DNA from: Microbacterium hatanonis
Lineage (GTDB): Bacteria; Actinomycetota; Actinomycetes; Actinomycetales; Microbacteriaceae
DNA length: 64,000 bases
Assembly: GCF_008017415.1 (NCBI RefSeq)
Contig: NZ_VRSV01000002.1
Coordinates: 620,001 to 684,000, forward strand
Direction: 5' to 3'
Shown: piece by piece, positions 24,925 through 34,089 of the stretch
Layout: each line of letters opens with the position of its first letter
Position numbering within the stretch: the stretch's first letter is position 1
Position numbers and translations under genes: made by a program
The notes under the pieces: generated by a model
Database searches by the model: none
What the model saw: the letters and a program-made list of their open reading frames with translations, nothing else
What the model was told of the DNA's origin: nothing

Positions 24925-26424
24925 TCAGTGCGCCATGCCCGCGAGCGCTTCGGGGTCGATCGTCGCGATCGAGCGGGTGTCTTGGAACGCCCGGATGCCC
25001 TCGATGCCCTGCTCGCGCCCGAAGCCCGACTGCTTGACGCCGCCGAAGGGTGCGCGGAGGTCGAGGCGGGTGGCGCCGTGGTCGTTGACCCAGACGTAGC
25101 CGCACTCGAGCTGGCTGCCCACCCGCTGTGCGGCGGCGGGGTCGGCGGTCCAGACCGATCCGCAGAGCCCGCCCCAGGTGTCGTTGGCCAGGCGGACGGC
25201 CTCGTCCTCGTCGTCGAACGGGATGACGGGGATCACGGGACCGAACTGCTCCTGCGTCACGACCCGCAGGTCGAGAGCGGGGTCGACGACGATCGCCGGC
25301 CGCAGGAAGTTGCCGCCCGCCAGGTCGCCGCCGGGCAGTTCGCCGAACTCGCGCACGTCGGCACCGGCGTCTTTGGCCTCCTGGATGATCTCTTCCACGA
25401 ACGCCTTCTGCGCGGCCTGGTGGAGGGGGCCCATCGTGGTGCCCTCGTCGAGGCCGTAGCCGATCACAGCCTTCTCGAGGCGGGCGGAGAGTCCCGCGAC
25501 GACCTCGTCGAGCCGGGAGCGGTGCACGAAGACGCGCTTGGCGTTCATGCAGATCTGCCCGGTGGTGTCGTAGATCGCCGCGTAGAGGCGGTCGAGGTGC
25601 GTGTCGTCGATCTCGGCGTCGGCGAGGAACACCGCCGCGTCGTTGCCGCCGAGCTCGAGCGTCACCCGCGTGAGCGAGCTCGACGCCATCTCCATGATGC
25701 GCTTTCCACCGTTGACCGAACCCGTGAAGCAGACCTTCGCGATGTCGGTGTTCTTGATGAGGCCGGCCATGTTCTCGTCCTTGCCGGTGACGACGTTCAG
25801 CACGCCCGGGGGCAGCTTCTCGGCGATGCGCTGCACGACGCGGGTCGTGGCCAGCGGCGCCGAGGGCGGCGGCTTCACGATCGCGGTGTTGCCGGCCAGC
25901 AGCGCGTGGGGGAGGGCGGCTCCCAGGATCGCGATCGGCCAGTTGAACGGAACGATGACCGTGACCACGCCGATCGACTGGTACGCGACCTCCGTGGAGA
26001 CGGGGATGGCGCCGGGGATCACCGGCAGCGTCTTGGTCGTGTCGACCTCGTCGGCCAGCATGAGTGCGAGGTTCCAGCGGATCTCGAACACGAGGGCGTC
26101 GACCCAGGATTCGAAGCGGACCTTCCCGTTCTCCTGCGACAGGATCGCCGCATCCTCGTCGCGGTCGTCGGCGATGCCCTTGATCGCCTCGCCCATGATG
26201 CGGGCGCGCTCCTTCGCGCCCAGCGCCGACCATGCCGGGTAGGCGGCCTTCGCGGCGGCCACGGCATCGGCGACGTCGTCGACGGATGCTGCGGCAGCCT
26301 CCCCGACGATCGCTCCGGGCTTGGCGGGGTCGGCGATCGAGAGCGTGTTCTCGGTGAACCGCTCCTCCCCGCCGATGTACAGACCTGTGCGCGTTCCCGC
26401 GCTGGTCAGAACGTCTCCAGTCAT
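24925..26424 (-). CDS. NAD(P)-dependent aldehyde dehydrogenase
   Basis: A 499-residue aldehyde dehydrogenase with all key residues: PFNWP (Asn 161), the catalytic Glu 257 in LELGGND and the nucleophile Cys 292 in GQICMNAKR. The start at 26424 (MTGDVL) has GAGGTGG about 9 nt upstream; upstream in-frame codons run through the promoter. It shares a divergent control region with the transketolase operon, with the two -35 boxes in one palindrome, so it belongs to the same regulon. The substrate may be an aromatic aldehyde or a short hydroxyaldehyde released in the neighbouring pathway. Confidence 0.88.
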   Translation of the reverse strand: MTGDVLTSAGTRTGLYIGGEERFTENTLSIADPAKPGAIVGEAAAASVDDVADAVAAAKAAYPAWSALGAKERARIMGEAIKGIADDRDEDAAILSQENGKVRFESWVDALVFEIRWNLALMLADEVDTTKTLPVIPGAIPVSTEVAYQSIGVVTVIVPFNWPIAILGAALPHALLAGNTAIVKPPPSAPLATTRVVQRIAEKLPPGVLNVVTGKDENMAGLIKNTDIAKVCFTGSVNGGKRIMEMASSSLTRVTLELGGNDAAVFLADAEIDDTHLDRLYAAIYDTTGQICMNAKRVFVHRSRLDEVVAGLSARLEKAVIGYGLDEGTTMGPLHQAAQKAFVEEIIQEAKDAGADVREFGELPGGDLAGGNFLRPAIVVDPALDLRVVTQEQFGPVIPVIPFDDEDEAVRLANDTWGGLCGSVWTADPAAAQRVGSQLECGYVWVNDHGATRLDLRAPFGGVKQSGFGREQGIEGIRAFQDTRSIATIDPEALAGMAH

Positions 26425-26521
26425 ATCGACATCCACCTCTCTGTGAGTCGTTTCCGGGAGAGAACGACGCCGTTTCCCCCGATTCTGTGGGCTGAGCGCG
26501 TGCGCCACAACCTCTGTCCGG

Positions 26522-26568
26522 AGTTTACGTGCATTCCTGTTTACATGTAAAGAGCTTCGTGCTAGCGT
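26522..26568. promoter_or_regulatory. Face-to-face divergent promoters sharing one -35 palindrome
   Basis: The palindrome TTTACATGTAAA (26540-26551) supplies TTTACA as -35 on both strands. On the plus strand it is followed after 17 nt by TAGCGT (26563-26568) toward the transketolase genes; on the minus strand after 18 nt by TAAACT (26527-26522) toward the aldehyde dehydrogenase. A repressor on the palindrome would shut both. The rest of the 252-nt spacer shows no other motif. Confidence 0.65.
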
Positions 26569-26676
26569 CACTTCCGTCGCGGGGTGAAACGCCCTCGACA
26601 GCCCGAGAGTGTCGAAGAAGATGCCTGGTCAGGCGCCGTAAATCGGCATGCGTATCAATCAACGAGGAGAGATGCG

Positions 26677-27552
26677 ATGAGTACGAAGACCCTGGATGCG
26701 GGGGCGCTGCACAGCGTCGCGGAGCTCGAGGAACTGTCTTTCGAGCTGCGCACCAAATTGCTGGAGCTCTGCGGAACCTACGAGGGGGCCGTGCACATCG
26801 GCGGCGATCTGTCGGCCGCCGACATCTTCACCGTGCTGTTCCACTACGGGATGCACGTCGACCCCAGCGACATCAGCAACCCGGAGCGCGACCGCTTCGT
26901 GCTGAGCAAGGGCCATGCGGCCGTGTGCATGTACATCACGATGGCCATGCGCGGCTTCTTCTCCTACCAGGGCATCGTCGACACCTACGGTCAGCTCGAC
27001 AGCGCGTACGGCATGCACCCCTGCAAGGTGCAGCTGCCCGGCGTCGAGGCGTCGACCGGTTCGCTCGGTCACGGTCTTCCGCTCGCCGTCGGCATGGCGC
27101 TCAGCGCCCGGCACCGCGGTGACGACCACCGCGTGTTCACGCTCCTCGGCGACGGCGAGACCGGCGAGGGCTCGGTGTGGGAGGCGGCGATGGCCGGCCG
27201 CAGCAACAAGCTCGGCAACCTCGTGGCCTTCATCGACCGCAACCGTCAGCTCATGACGAGCCACGCCGAGGAGCGGGTCATGTTCGAGCCCTACCCCGAC
27301 AAATGGCGGGCCTTCGGCTGGAACGTCGTCGAGATCGACGGCCACGACATGGGCCAGCTGGTGGGCGCCATCGACGCCCTCCCCGCGCCCGACAGCGACG
27401 TCCCCACCGTGATCATCGCCGAGACCATCAAGGGCAAGGGCGTCGACTTCATGGAGCGCAACCTCGCCTGGCACGCCGGATCGCTCGGCGCCGCCGACCT
27501 CGAGAAGGCTCTCGCCGCCCTGCAGTCCTCACGCACGAAGGAGAACGTCTGA
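26677..27552 (+). CDS. Transketolase, N-terminal (ThDP-binding) subunit
   Basis: A 291-residue PP domain encoded separately from the PYR domain. The thiamine diphosphate motif starts GDGETGEG (158-165) and ends at the Asn near 189; LSKGHAAV (76-83) holds an active-site histidine and STGSLGHGLPLAVG (127-139) a second. The start at 26677 follows GAGGAGA. Transketolases cleave a 2-ketose with an alpha-hydroxyl group between C2 and C3 and pass the two-carbon unit to an aldehyde. It is coupled to the second subunit (TGATG overlap). Split transketolases in catabolic operons often work on special substrates such as apulose 4-phosphate or sulfofructose. Here no sugar kinase is present. Confidence 0.9.
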   Translation: MSTKTLDAGALHSVAELEELSFELRTKLLELCGTYEGAVHIGGDLSAADIFTVLFHYGMHVDPSDISNPERDRFVLSKGHAAVCMYITMAMRGFFSYQGIVDTYGQLDSAYGMHPCKVQLPGVEASTGSLGHGLPLAVGMALSARHRGDDHRVFTLLGDGETGEGSVWEAAMAGRSNKLGNLVAFIDRNRQLMTSHAEERVMFEPYPDKWRAFGWNVVEIDGHDMGQLVGAIDALPAPDSDVPTVIIAETIKGKGVDFMERNLAWHAGSLGAADLEKALAALQSSRTKENV

Positions 27553-28517
27553 TGCCCACCACCTTCACCTTCGGCGAGTTCCTCGGAGCCCGTTCGGTCA
27601 TCGGGTCGACCCTGGCCGAACTGGGCGCCGAGCACCCGAACCTCTGGGTGCTCACCCCCGACATCGGCGCCACCCTCGTGGAGTTCCGCGACAAGTTCCC
27701 CGACCGCTTCATCGACGTCGGTCTCGCCGAGCAGGCCTGCGTCGGCATCGCCGCCGGTCTCGCGTACGACGGCAACATCCCTGTCGTGTCGGGGATGCTG
27801 CCCTTCCTCTCGATGCGCGCGCTCGAGCAGGTGCGCAGCGACGTCTGCTACCCGAACCTCCCCGTCAAGATCATCGGCACCCACGGCGGTCTCGTCGGCA
27901 ACGGCGGATCGACGCACTACGCGGTGGAGGACCTCGCGCTGATGTGCGCGTTGACCAACATGACGGTCACCTCCATCGGAGACCCGCTGATGGTCGGCGA
28001 GATCATCCGCCAATCGATGACCATGACCGGGCCGATCTACATCCGTCTGGCCGTCGGCAAGAAGGACAAGGTGCTGTACGAGCCGGGCGAGCACGACGTG
28101 CGCATCGGCAAGGGCATCGTCGCCCGCGAGGGCACCGACGCCACCATCTTCACCCACGGCACGACCGTCGCGCAGGCGCTGGACGCCGCCGACGAGCTCG
28201 CGAAGGACGGCCGGTCGATCCGCGTCGTCGACATGTTCACGCTCAAGCCGATCGACGAGGAGCTCATCGTTCGGTGCGCCGACGAGACCGACGGACGATT
28301 CGTCGTGCTCGAGGACCACCTCGCCTACGGGGGACTCGCCTCGCGCATCGCCGACGTGGTCGCCGACCGCGGCGTGCGGCTCACGACCTTCGAGCGACTG
28401 GGGATCCCGCAGGTGTACGCCGGCTTCGGCGACGACGAGGAGCTGCGCAACAAGCACGGGTACGGACCGGCGGCCACGGTGGCCGCGCTCCGGCGCGCGG
28501 TCTCCGCGCAGCACTGA
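27552..28517 (+). CDS. Transketolase, C-terminal (PYR) subunit
   Basis: A 321-residue partner of the preceding subunit. The catalytic glutamate that activates thiamine is in DVGLAEQ (Glu 60), GGSTHYAVEDLALM supplies His 122, and IYIRLAVG holds Arg 165. The last two may correspond to donor-phosphate contacts of classical transketolases, but other phosphate-binding positions are not obvious (for example TPDIG where the classical enzyme has a serine-containing block), so an unphosphorylated donor is conceivable. The C-terminal domain (VVDMFTLKPID) is present. The operon continues with an alcohol dehydrogenase and a ribose-type importer. Confidence 0.9.
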   Translation: MPTTFTFGEFLGARSVIGSTLAELGAEHPNLWVLTPDIGATLVEFRDKFPDRFIDVGLAEQACVGIAAGLAYDGNIPVVSGMLPFLSMRALEQVRSDVCYPNLPVKIIGTHGGLVGNGGSTHYAVEDLALMCALTNMTVTSIGDPLMVGEIIRQSMTMTGPIYIRLAVGKKDKVLYEPGEHDVRIGKGIVAREGTDATIFTHGTTVAQALDAADELAKDGRSIRVVDMFTLKPIDEELIVRCADETDGRFVVLEDHLAYGGLASRIADVVADRGVRLTTFERLGIPQVYAGFGDDEELRNKHGYGPAATVAALRRAVSAQH

Positions 28518-28548
28518 TCGACCCCACCTCGGTTCAACGGAGAAGCGA

Positions 28549-29619
28549 ATGAGAACGGTAGCGGTGACACGGATCGGCAGTCTGCGCGATCCCGACGAGA
28601 ACACCCGAGGACGCATCGGCGTCGTCGACTTCCCCGAGCAGCCGCTCGGGCCCGAAGACGTCCGCATCCGGGTCGCCTACTCGGCGATCTGCGGATCGGA
28701 CCCCCACCTCGCCGAGGGGTTCTTCGGCACCGACGTGCCCATCGGGCTCGGCCACGAGCTGTCGGGGGTCATCGAGGCGCTCGGCGAGCGCGCGACCCGG
28801 AACGGTCTGAAGGTCGGCGACCGGGTGGCGGGCAACTTCCTGCGGTTCTGCGGAACCTGTCGCCCCTGCCAGGAGGGCAGGCAGCAGTTCTGCGAGAACA
28901 TCCAGGACTACAACCGCCCCGGCATGGCGGAGACGGTGACCTGGCACGAGTCGCAGGTGTACCGGCTCCCCGACGACGTCACCCTTCTGCAGGGCAGCAT
29001 CCTCGAACCGACCTCCGTGGCGGTCCGCATCGCGGACAAGGCGCGGGCCCGGGTGGGAGATCGGGTGGCGATCTGCGGCGGCGGGCCGATCGGGCAGCTC
29101 ACCCTGCAGGTGATGAAGATGAACGGTGCGACCTCGCTCACGATGATCGAGCCCATCGCCGAGAGGCGCGAGATGGCGCTCCGCCACGGCGCGGATTTCG
29201 TGATCGACCCCGTGACCGACGACCAGGCCGCACTGGCGGCCGAGATCACCGACGGCCGCGGGTACGACGTCGTGATCGACGCCTCCGGATCACCCCGCGC
29301 CGTGCGGGGCCTGCTCGACATCGCCGCCAAGGGCGCGACCGTCGTCTACGGGGCGATGTATCCCGAGAACTACGAGCTGCCGCTCAACCTCTCGGACTAC
29401 CTCTACCTGAAAGAGCTGACGCTGACGGGCATCTTCGTCTCGCCCTACGCGTTCCCCCGGGCGCTGCAGATCCTGCCCTATCTGCAGCTCGACGAGCTGA
29501 CCGAGGCGGTCTACGACCTCGAGGACGCGGTCGAGGCGTTCGCGGTGCACGTCAGCGGTCGCTTCCCGAAGGTCGTGCTGCGGTGCAACGACATCGACGA
29601 CGAAGGAGGCATCTCATGA
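28549..29619 (+). CDS. Zinc-dependent medium-chain alcohol/polyol dehydrogenase
   Basis: A 356-residue enzyme of the sorbitol/threonine dehydrogenase class. Catalytic zinc ligands are Cys 48 in ICGSD and the GHE pair (68-70); structural zinc cysteines are at about 101, 104, 107 and 115 (CGTCRPCQEGRQQFC). The Rossmann motif is CGGGPIGQL. Such enzymes oxidise a secondary alcohol next to another hydroxyl group, giving a ketose. Downstream of the split transketolase it would supply the 2-keto substrate that transketolase needs. GGAG is placed well before the ATG, and its stop overlaps the next ATG (ATGA). Confidence 0.88.
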   Translation: MRTVAVTRIGSLRDPDENTRGRIGVVDFPEQPLGPEDVRIRVAYSAICGSDPHLAEGFFGTDVPIGLGHELSGVIEALGERATRNGLKVGDRVAGNFLRFCGTCRPCQEGRQQFCENIQDYNRPGMAETVTWHESQVYRLPDDVTLLQGSILEPTSVAVRIADKARARVGDRVAICGGGPIGQLTLQVMKMNGATSLTMIEPIAERREMALRHGADFVIDPVTDDQAALAAEITDGRGYDVVIDASGSPRAVRGLLDIAAKGATVVYGAMYPENYELPLNLSDYLYLKELTLTGIFVSPYAFPRALQILPYLQLDELTEAVYDLEDAVEAFAVHVSGRFPKVVLRCNDIDDEGGIS

Positions 29620-31145
29620 CCACCGCCGAACAGGCGCCGAGGGTCGCTTCGACCTCGATCGCGCTCGAGGCCCGGGACATCGTCAAGCGCTTCGACGGTG
29701 TGCACGCCCTGAACGGCGCCCGACTCTCGGTGCGGCCCGGCGAGATCCACGCCCTTCTGGGCGAGAACGGGGCCGGGAAGTCCACCCTCATCAAGGTGCT
29801 CACGGGTGTCTACGCGCCCGACGGCGGCACCCTGTTGCGCAACGGAGAGGAGATCGAACTCGCCAACGTGCGCGTCGCGAACCGTGCCGGCATCGTCGCG
29901 CTCTACCAGGAGCTGTCGATCATCCCCACGATCAGCGTCGCTGAGAACATCCTGCTCGGAGAGCAGACGCCCTCCCGCGGCGGCATCGTGAGCTGGCGCG
30001 CGATGCGCCGTCAGGCGCGCGAACAACTCGACCGCATCCACCAGAAGATCCCGCTCGGGAAGCTGGCGGGCGAGCTGTCGCCGGTGCAGCAGACGATGGT
30101 CGCGTTCGCGCGGGCGCTCGCCACCGACGCTCGGGTGCTGATCCTCGACGAGCCGACCGCCTCTCTCACCGACACCGAGATCTCGGAGCTGTTCACGGTG
30201 CTGCGCGGGCTCCGCGACGAGGGAGTGGCGATCGTCTACGTGTCGCACCGCCTGGAGGAGGTCTTCGAGCTCTGCGACCGCCTGACGATCATGCGCAACG
30301 GCGAGACCATCGTGACGAAGGATGTCGCCGACTCGCACATCGACGAGGTGATCTCCAACATGGTCGGGCGCCCGGGCGGAGACCTCTACCCGGAGCGCAC
30401 CCCGGTCGGCACCGACGTCGCCCTGAGCGTGGAGAACCTCCAGGGGCGGCGGGTGAAGGACGTCTCGTTCGTGGCGCACCGCGGAGAAGTGCTCGGGATC
30501 GGCGGACTCGCCGGGGCCGGCCGCAGCGAGCTGCTGCGCATCCTCGCCGGGGCGCAGAAGCGCGCGGGCGGAACGATCACGGTGGGCGAACACGAGCTCG
30601 GACACTCCGCGAGCGTCGGACGCGCGCTGGATGCCGGGATCGCGCTCGTCCCGGAGGAGCGACGCACCCAGGGCGTGATCCTCGGGAGCACCATCCGCGA
30701 CAACATCGCAGTGGCGAACATCCCCGGGGTCAGCTCCTTCGGCATGGTGTCGGGGGCGAAGATCTCCGACATCGTCACGCGGGGGATGTCCGACCTGCAG
30801 ATCAAGGCGCGCAGCTCCCGGCAGCCCGTGGGGGAGCTGTCGGGCGGAAACCAGCAGAAGGTCGTTCTCGCCAAGATGCTGGCGCGCAACCCGCAGGTCC
30901 TCCTGCTCGACGAGCCCACGCGCGGCATCGACGTGGGGACGAAGGCGGAGATCTACCGCCTCATCCGGCAGCTGGTCGCCGGGGGCACCACCGTGATCGC
31001 CGTGAGCTCCGAGCTTCCCGAGCTCATCGGGATGTGCGATCGCATCATCATCATGCACGAGGGCCGGATCTCCGGCGACGTGCCCGCCGACGGGGCGGAC
31101 GAGGAAGTCCTCCTGTCGTACTGCTACGGAAAGGCCCAGTCATGA
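29616..31145 (+). CDS. Ribose-type ABC transporter, tandem ATP-binding protein (RbsA-like)
   Basis: A 509-residue protein with two ABC domains. The first has Walker A GENGAGKS (49-56) and the family-typical altered signature LSPVQQ; the second has the degenerate GLAGAGRSE loop and the normal LSGGNQQK signature, as in RbsA/XylG. AAGGAGG precedes the ATG at 29616. It energises uptake with the following permease and receptor. Carriers of this class take sugars and polyols, but also erythritol, autoinducer-2 and similar compounds. An arylglycerol side chain would present a comparable polyol. Confidence 0.9.
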   Translation: MTTAEQAPRVASTSIALEARDIVKRFDGVHALNGARLSVRPGEIHALLGENGAGKSTLIKVLTGVYAPDGGTLLRNGEEIELANVRVANRAGIVALYQELSIIPTISVAENILLGEQTPSRGGIVSWRAMRRQAREQLDRIHQKIPLGKLAGELSPVQQTMVAFARALATDARVLILDEPTASLTDTEISELFTVLRGLRDEGVAIVYVSHRLEEVFELCDRLTIMRNGETIVTKDVADSHIDEVISNMVGRPGGDLYPERTPVGTDVALSVENLQGRRVKDVSFVAHRGEVLGIGGLAGAGRSELLRILAGAQKRAGGTITVGEHELGHSASVGRALDAGIALVPEERRTQGVILGSTIRDNIAVANIPGVSSFGMVSGAKISDIVTRGMSDLQIKARSSRQPVGELSGGNQQKVVLAKMLARNPQVLLLDEPTRGIDVGTKAEIYRLIRQLVAGGTTVIAVSSELPELIGMCDRIIIMHEGRISGDVPADGADEEVLLSYCYGKAQS

Positions 31146-32137
31146 CCACCACGCAGAACCCCGGGATCGAGGACGCCTCCCGCACCCGGGCCGTACCCCG
31201 CCGCTCGGTGGGGCAGGCCCTCTTGTCGAGCGGCACGGTGCTGGCGCTCGTGGTGCTGGTCGTCTTCTTCTTCGCGATGCGACCCGACGTCTTCCTCACC
31301 TTCACGAACGTGAGGAACATCCTCTACCAGGTGGCGATCCTCGCCATCATCGCCGGGGCGCAGTCGCTCGTGATGGTCGTCGGCGACTTCGACCTCTCGG
31401 TGGCGGCGACCTCCGCGCTGGCGGGGGCGGTGGCCGCATCCCTCATGCTCGGCGGGATGCCGGTGGTGCTGGCGATCCTCATCGCCCTCGCCGTCGGACT
31501 CCTGATCGGCATCGCGAACGGCCTGCTCGTGGCGTACCTCAACCTCTCGGCGTTCGTCGCGACCCTGGCGACGCTCACGTCGGTCACGGGCCTCGCCTAC
31601 CTCGTCACCGAGGGCACCACGCTGTTCAACCTTCCGCCGGAGTTCAACGCACTCGGGCAGGGGCGGTTCCTCGAGATCCCGCTGCCGGTCTTCTTCGCGA
31701 TCGCGATCCTGCTCATCCTCTGGTTCGTCCTCAAGTACACGACGCTCGGGCGGCGGTGGTACGCGACCGGCGGCAACGTGGAGGTCTCACGCCTCTCCGG
31801 CGTCAACGTGCGCCGTGCGCGTCTGCTCGCCTTCGCCTTCGCCGGGCTGGTCTCGGCCATCGGCGGCATCCTGCTCGCGGCGCGCCTCGGCAGTGCGAGC
31901 GCCGTGCAGGGCGAGGACAACCTCCTCTTCTCGGTGGCCGCGGTCTTCCTCGGCATGACCGTGATCCGCTCCGGCGCGGCGAACATCGTCGGCACCGTCG
32001 TCGGTGTCGCGATCATCGGCGTGATGAGCAACGGCCTCAACATCCTCGGCGTCAACGCCTACGTGCAGCAGGTCGTCACCGGCCTCATCATCATCGCCGC
32101 CGTCACGCTGTCCTCGTTCAAGAGCCGAGAGAGATAG
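31142..32137 (+). CDS. Ribose-type ABC transporter permease (RbsC-like)
   Basis: A 331-residue membrane protein with 8-10 hydrophobic segments and the BPD_transp_2 family motifs GDFDLSVAATSALAGAV near 80 and GIANGLLVAYLNLSAFVATLAT. It begins within the last codons of the ATPase gene (ATGA overlap at 31142). It forms the homodimeric channel. An 86-nt gap with a small hairpin (CCGGGC with GCCCGG, 32162-32182) separates it from the receptor gene. Confidence 0.9.
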   Translation: MTTTQNPGIEDASRTRAVPRRSVGQALLSSGTVLALVVLVVFFFAMRPDVFLTFTNVRNILYQVAILAIIAGAQSLVMVVGDFDLSVAATSALAGAVAASLMLGGMPVVLAILIALAVGLLIGIANGLLVAYLNLSAFVATLATLTSVTGLAYLVTEGTTLFNLPPEFNALGQGRFLEIPLPVFFAIAILLILWFVLKYTTLGRRWYATGGNVEVSRLSGVNVRRARLLAFAFAGLVSAIGGILLAARLGSASAVQGEDNLLFSVAAVFLGMTVIRSGAANIVGTVVGVAIIGVMSNGLNILGVNAYVQQVVTGLIIIAAVTLSSFKSRER

Positions 32138-32223
32138 ACGCAGAAACTCACCCGAAAAGAACCGGGCGCCACCCCTGCCCGGGCACCACACAGCACAAGC
32201 GCAACGACACAAAGGAGTATGAA

Positions 32224-33204
32224 GTGCGTATACGAATCAAGGCCATCGCGGCCGCAGCCGCCGTCGCGGCCCTCGCCCTCACGGGTTGCTCCACCGGCGG
32301 TGCCGGTGGCGGAGGCGACGACGACACCTTCAAGGTCATCGCCTTCACGTCGGGCAACCAGACACCCGTCGGTGCCTGGTGGGTCAAGGCCGTGCAGGAG
32401 AAGGCCGACGAGCTCGGCTGGGATCTCACGATGATCCAGGGAGACTTCGACTTCCAGAAGATGAACCCCGCCGTCGAGAGCGCCATCGGGCAGGGCGCCG
32501 ACGCCATCTTCAACGGCTACACCGACTACGCCTCGATCAGCTCGATCATCACCGCGGCGAAGGACGCGAACATCCCGATGTTCGCGATGGACGCCGGCAC
32601 CGAGGCCACAGACGGCTTCGCGTTGAACATCACCGCCGACCAGCAGGGGATCGTCGACCAGACCGTCGACGAGATCGACACGACCCTCGGCGGTCTCGAG
32701 GGCAAGAACATCATGGTGATCGGCCACGACCCGCACCCCGGCATCCGGCTGCGCGCCGGGCTCGCCGCCGAGGCGTTCGAGGCAGCCGGCGCGAACATCG
32801 CCGGCGGCTCCATCCAGAAGGTCACCTCCCCTGCGACCGGACGCACCGAGGCACTCGCCCTGGTGACCGACTACCTGCAGGCCAACCCCGGCGGGCTCGA
32901 CGCGGTCTGGGTCGGATGGGACGACGCCGCTCTCGGTGCCGCGCAGGCGCTGAACGAGGCCGGGTCGGATGCCGTGGTCACCGGCGTCGACGCGACCAGC
33001 GAGGCGATCGCCGCCATCGAATCCGGCGGAACGTTCCTCGCGACGGTCGAGCAGCCCTGGCCGAGCATCCTCGACACGGTGGTCGAGGCGATGGTCGCCT
33101 ACCAGGAGAGCGGAACGATGCCGTCGAGCAACTTCGACGCCGTCGCGACGACGCTCGTCGACAAGGCCAACGCGTCGACGATCACCCCATCCGACAAGCT
33201 CTGA
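32224..33204 (+). CDS. Ribose-type ABC transporter substrate-binding lipoprotein (RbsB-like)
   Basis: A 326-residue receptor. The start is the GTG at 32224, with AAAGGAG 6 nt upstream; an ATG at 32219 is out of frame. Signal and lipobox LTGC (cysteine 22) mark an exported lipoprotein. The mature part has the sugar-binding type I fold (IQGDFDFQKMNPAVESAI, IGHDPHPGIRLRAG). A tryptophan pair near residue 45 (VGAWWVK) lies where sugar receptors of this class often have an aromatic stacking residue. It ends the importer part of the operon and is followed by a strong GC hairpin. The ligand is unknown. Confidence 0.87.
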   Translation: MRIRIKAIAAAAAVAALALTGCSTGGAGGGGDDDTFKVIAFTSGNQTPVGAWWVKAVQEKADELGWDLTMIQGDFDFQKMNPAVESAIGQGADAIFNGYTDYASISSIITAAKDANIPMFAMDAGTEATDGFALNITADQQGIVDQTVDEIDTTLGGLEGKNIMVIGHDPHPGIRLRAGLAAEAFEAAGANIAGGSIQKVTSPATGRTEALALVTDYLQANPGGLDAVWVGWDDAALGAAQALNEAGSDAVVTGVDATSEAIAAIESGGTFLATVEQPWPSILDTVVEAMVAYQESGTMPSSNFDAVATTLVDKANASTITPSDKL

Positions 33205-33214
33205 TCCATCCTCC

Positions 33215-33244
33215 GCGGGGGCGGGCGTCGCCGCCCGCCCCCGC
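33215..33244 (+). terminator. Hairpin after the ribose-type binding-protein gene
   Basis: Perfect 13-nt arms GCGGGGGCGGGCG and CGCCCGCCCCCGC with a 4-nt loop, 10 nt after the receptor stop. The next gene starts 60 nt later on the same strand, so it probably acts as a partial terminator within the operon. Confidence 0.7.
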
Positions 33245-33304
33245 ACCCCTCTCTCCTGCATCTCCCCGGGCGCGTGCTCGCGCGCCCCGTCGAAAGGAAT
33301 CCCC

Positions 33305-34087
33305 ATGCGCTTGGAAGGCAAAGTCGCCATCATCACCGGCGGTGCCAGCGGCATCGGCCGGGCGACCGTCGAGAAGTTCGTCCGAGAGGGCGCGAAGGTG
33401 CTCATCGCCGACATCTCGCTCGAGAGGGCGCAGCAGGCGGTGGATGAGATCACGGCCGCGGGCTTCGACGGCGCCACCGCGGCGTGCCGGGTCGACGTCT
33501 CGGTGTTCGCCGAGGTCGAGGCCATGGTGGCGAAGGCGGTCGAGATCTTCGGCACGCTCGACGTCATCTTCAACAACGCCGGGATCGCCGGCGGCAAGCC
33601 CCTGCTCGACCACGACCCCGCCGTCGACTACGAGCCGATGATCCGCATCGACCAGGACGGCGTCTACTACGGCATCCTCGCCGCGGGTCGGCAGTTCCGC
33701 GATCAGGGCACGCCCGGGGTCATCATCAGCACGTCGTCGATCTACGGCGAGCAGGCCGCCGAGCTGTCGTTCACGTACAGCGCCGCGAAGGCCGCGGTGA
33801 TCTCGTTCACGCGGTCGGCCGCGTACGAGCTCGCGCAGTACGGCATCCGCGCCGTGGCGATCACCCCGGGACGCGTGGGCACCGCGATCATCAACCAGTT
33901 CAGCGACGAGCTCAAAGAGACGTTCGCGAGCGAGCAGTTGCGCAACAAGATGACCCAGCCGTCCGAGATCGCCGACGTGGTGGCCTTCCTCGCCTCCGAC
34001 GAGGCCAACGTCATCAACGGCACGGTCGTGCATGTCGACGACGGCTACTCCGTCTTCAAGCAGCGGCTCGACCTGCCCACCTTCTAG
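33305..34087 (+). CDS. Short-chain dehydrogenase/reductase of the transketolase operon
   Basis: A 260-residue classical SDR. TGGASGIGR (10-18), FNNAGIAG near 90, and the Ser-Tyr-Lys triad in STSSIYGEQAAELSFTYSAAK are intact. An Asp in VLIADIS after strand 2 predicts NAD rather than NADP. It could oxidise one hydroxyl group of a polyol-like substrate, complementing the zinc alcohol dehydrogenase, possibly with other stereochemistry. It follows the importer after a hairpin and precedes the epimerase-like gene by 2 nt. Confidence 0.87.
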   Translation: MRLEGKVAIITGGASGIGRATVEKFVREGAKVLIADISLERAQQAVDEITAAGFDGATAACRVDVSVFAEVEAMVAKAVEIFGTLDVIFNNAGIAGGKPLLDHDPAVDYEPMIRIDQDGVYYGILAAGRQFRDQGTPGVIISTSSIYGEQAAELSFTYSAAKAAVISFTRSAAYELAQYGIRAVAITPGRVGTAIINQFSDELKETFASEQLRNKMTQPSEIADVVAFLASDEANVINGTVVHVDDGYSVFKQRLDLPTF

Positions 34088-34089
34088 CG

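Noticed and set aside
26677..28517. Assignment of the split transketolase to apiose or sulfoquinovose catabolism
   Set aside because: No kinase, sulfoquinovosidase or isomerase of those pathways is present, and the operon ends with an aromatic-type aldehyde dehydrogenase. It remains an alternative rather than the preferred call.
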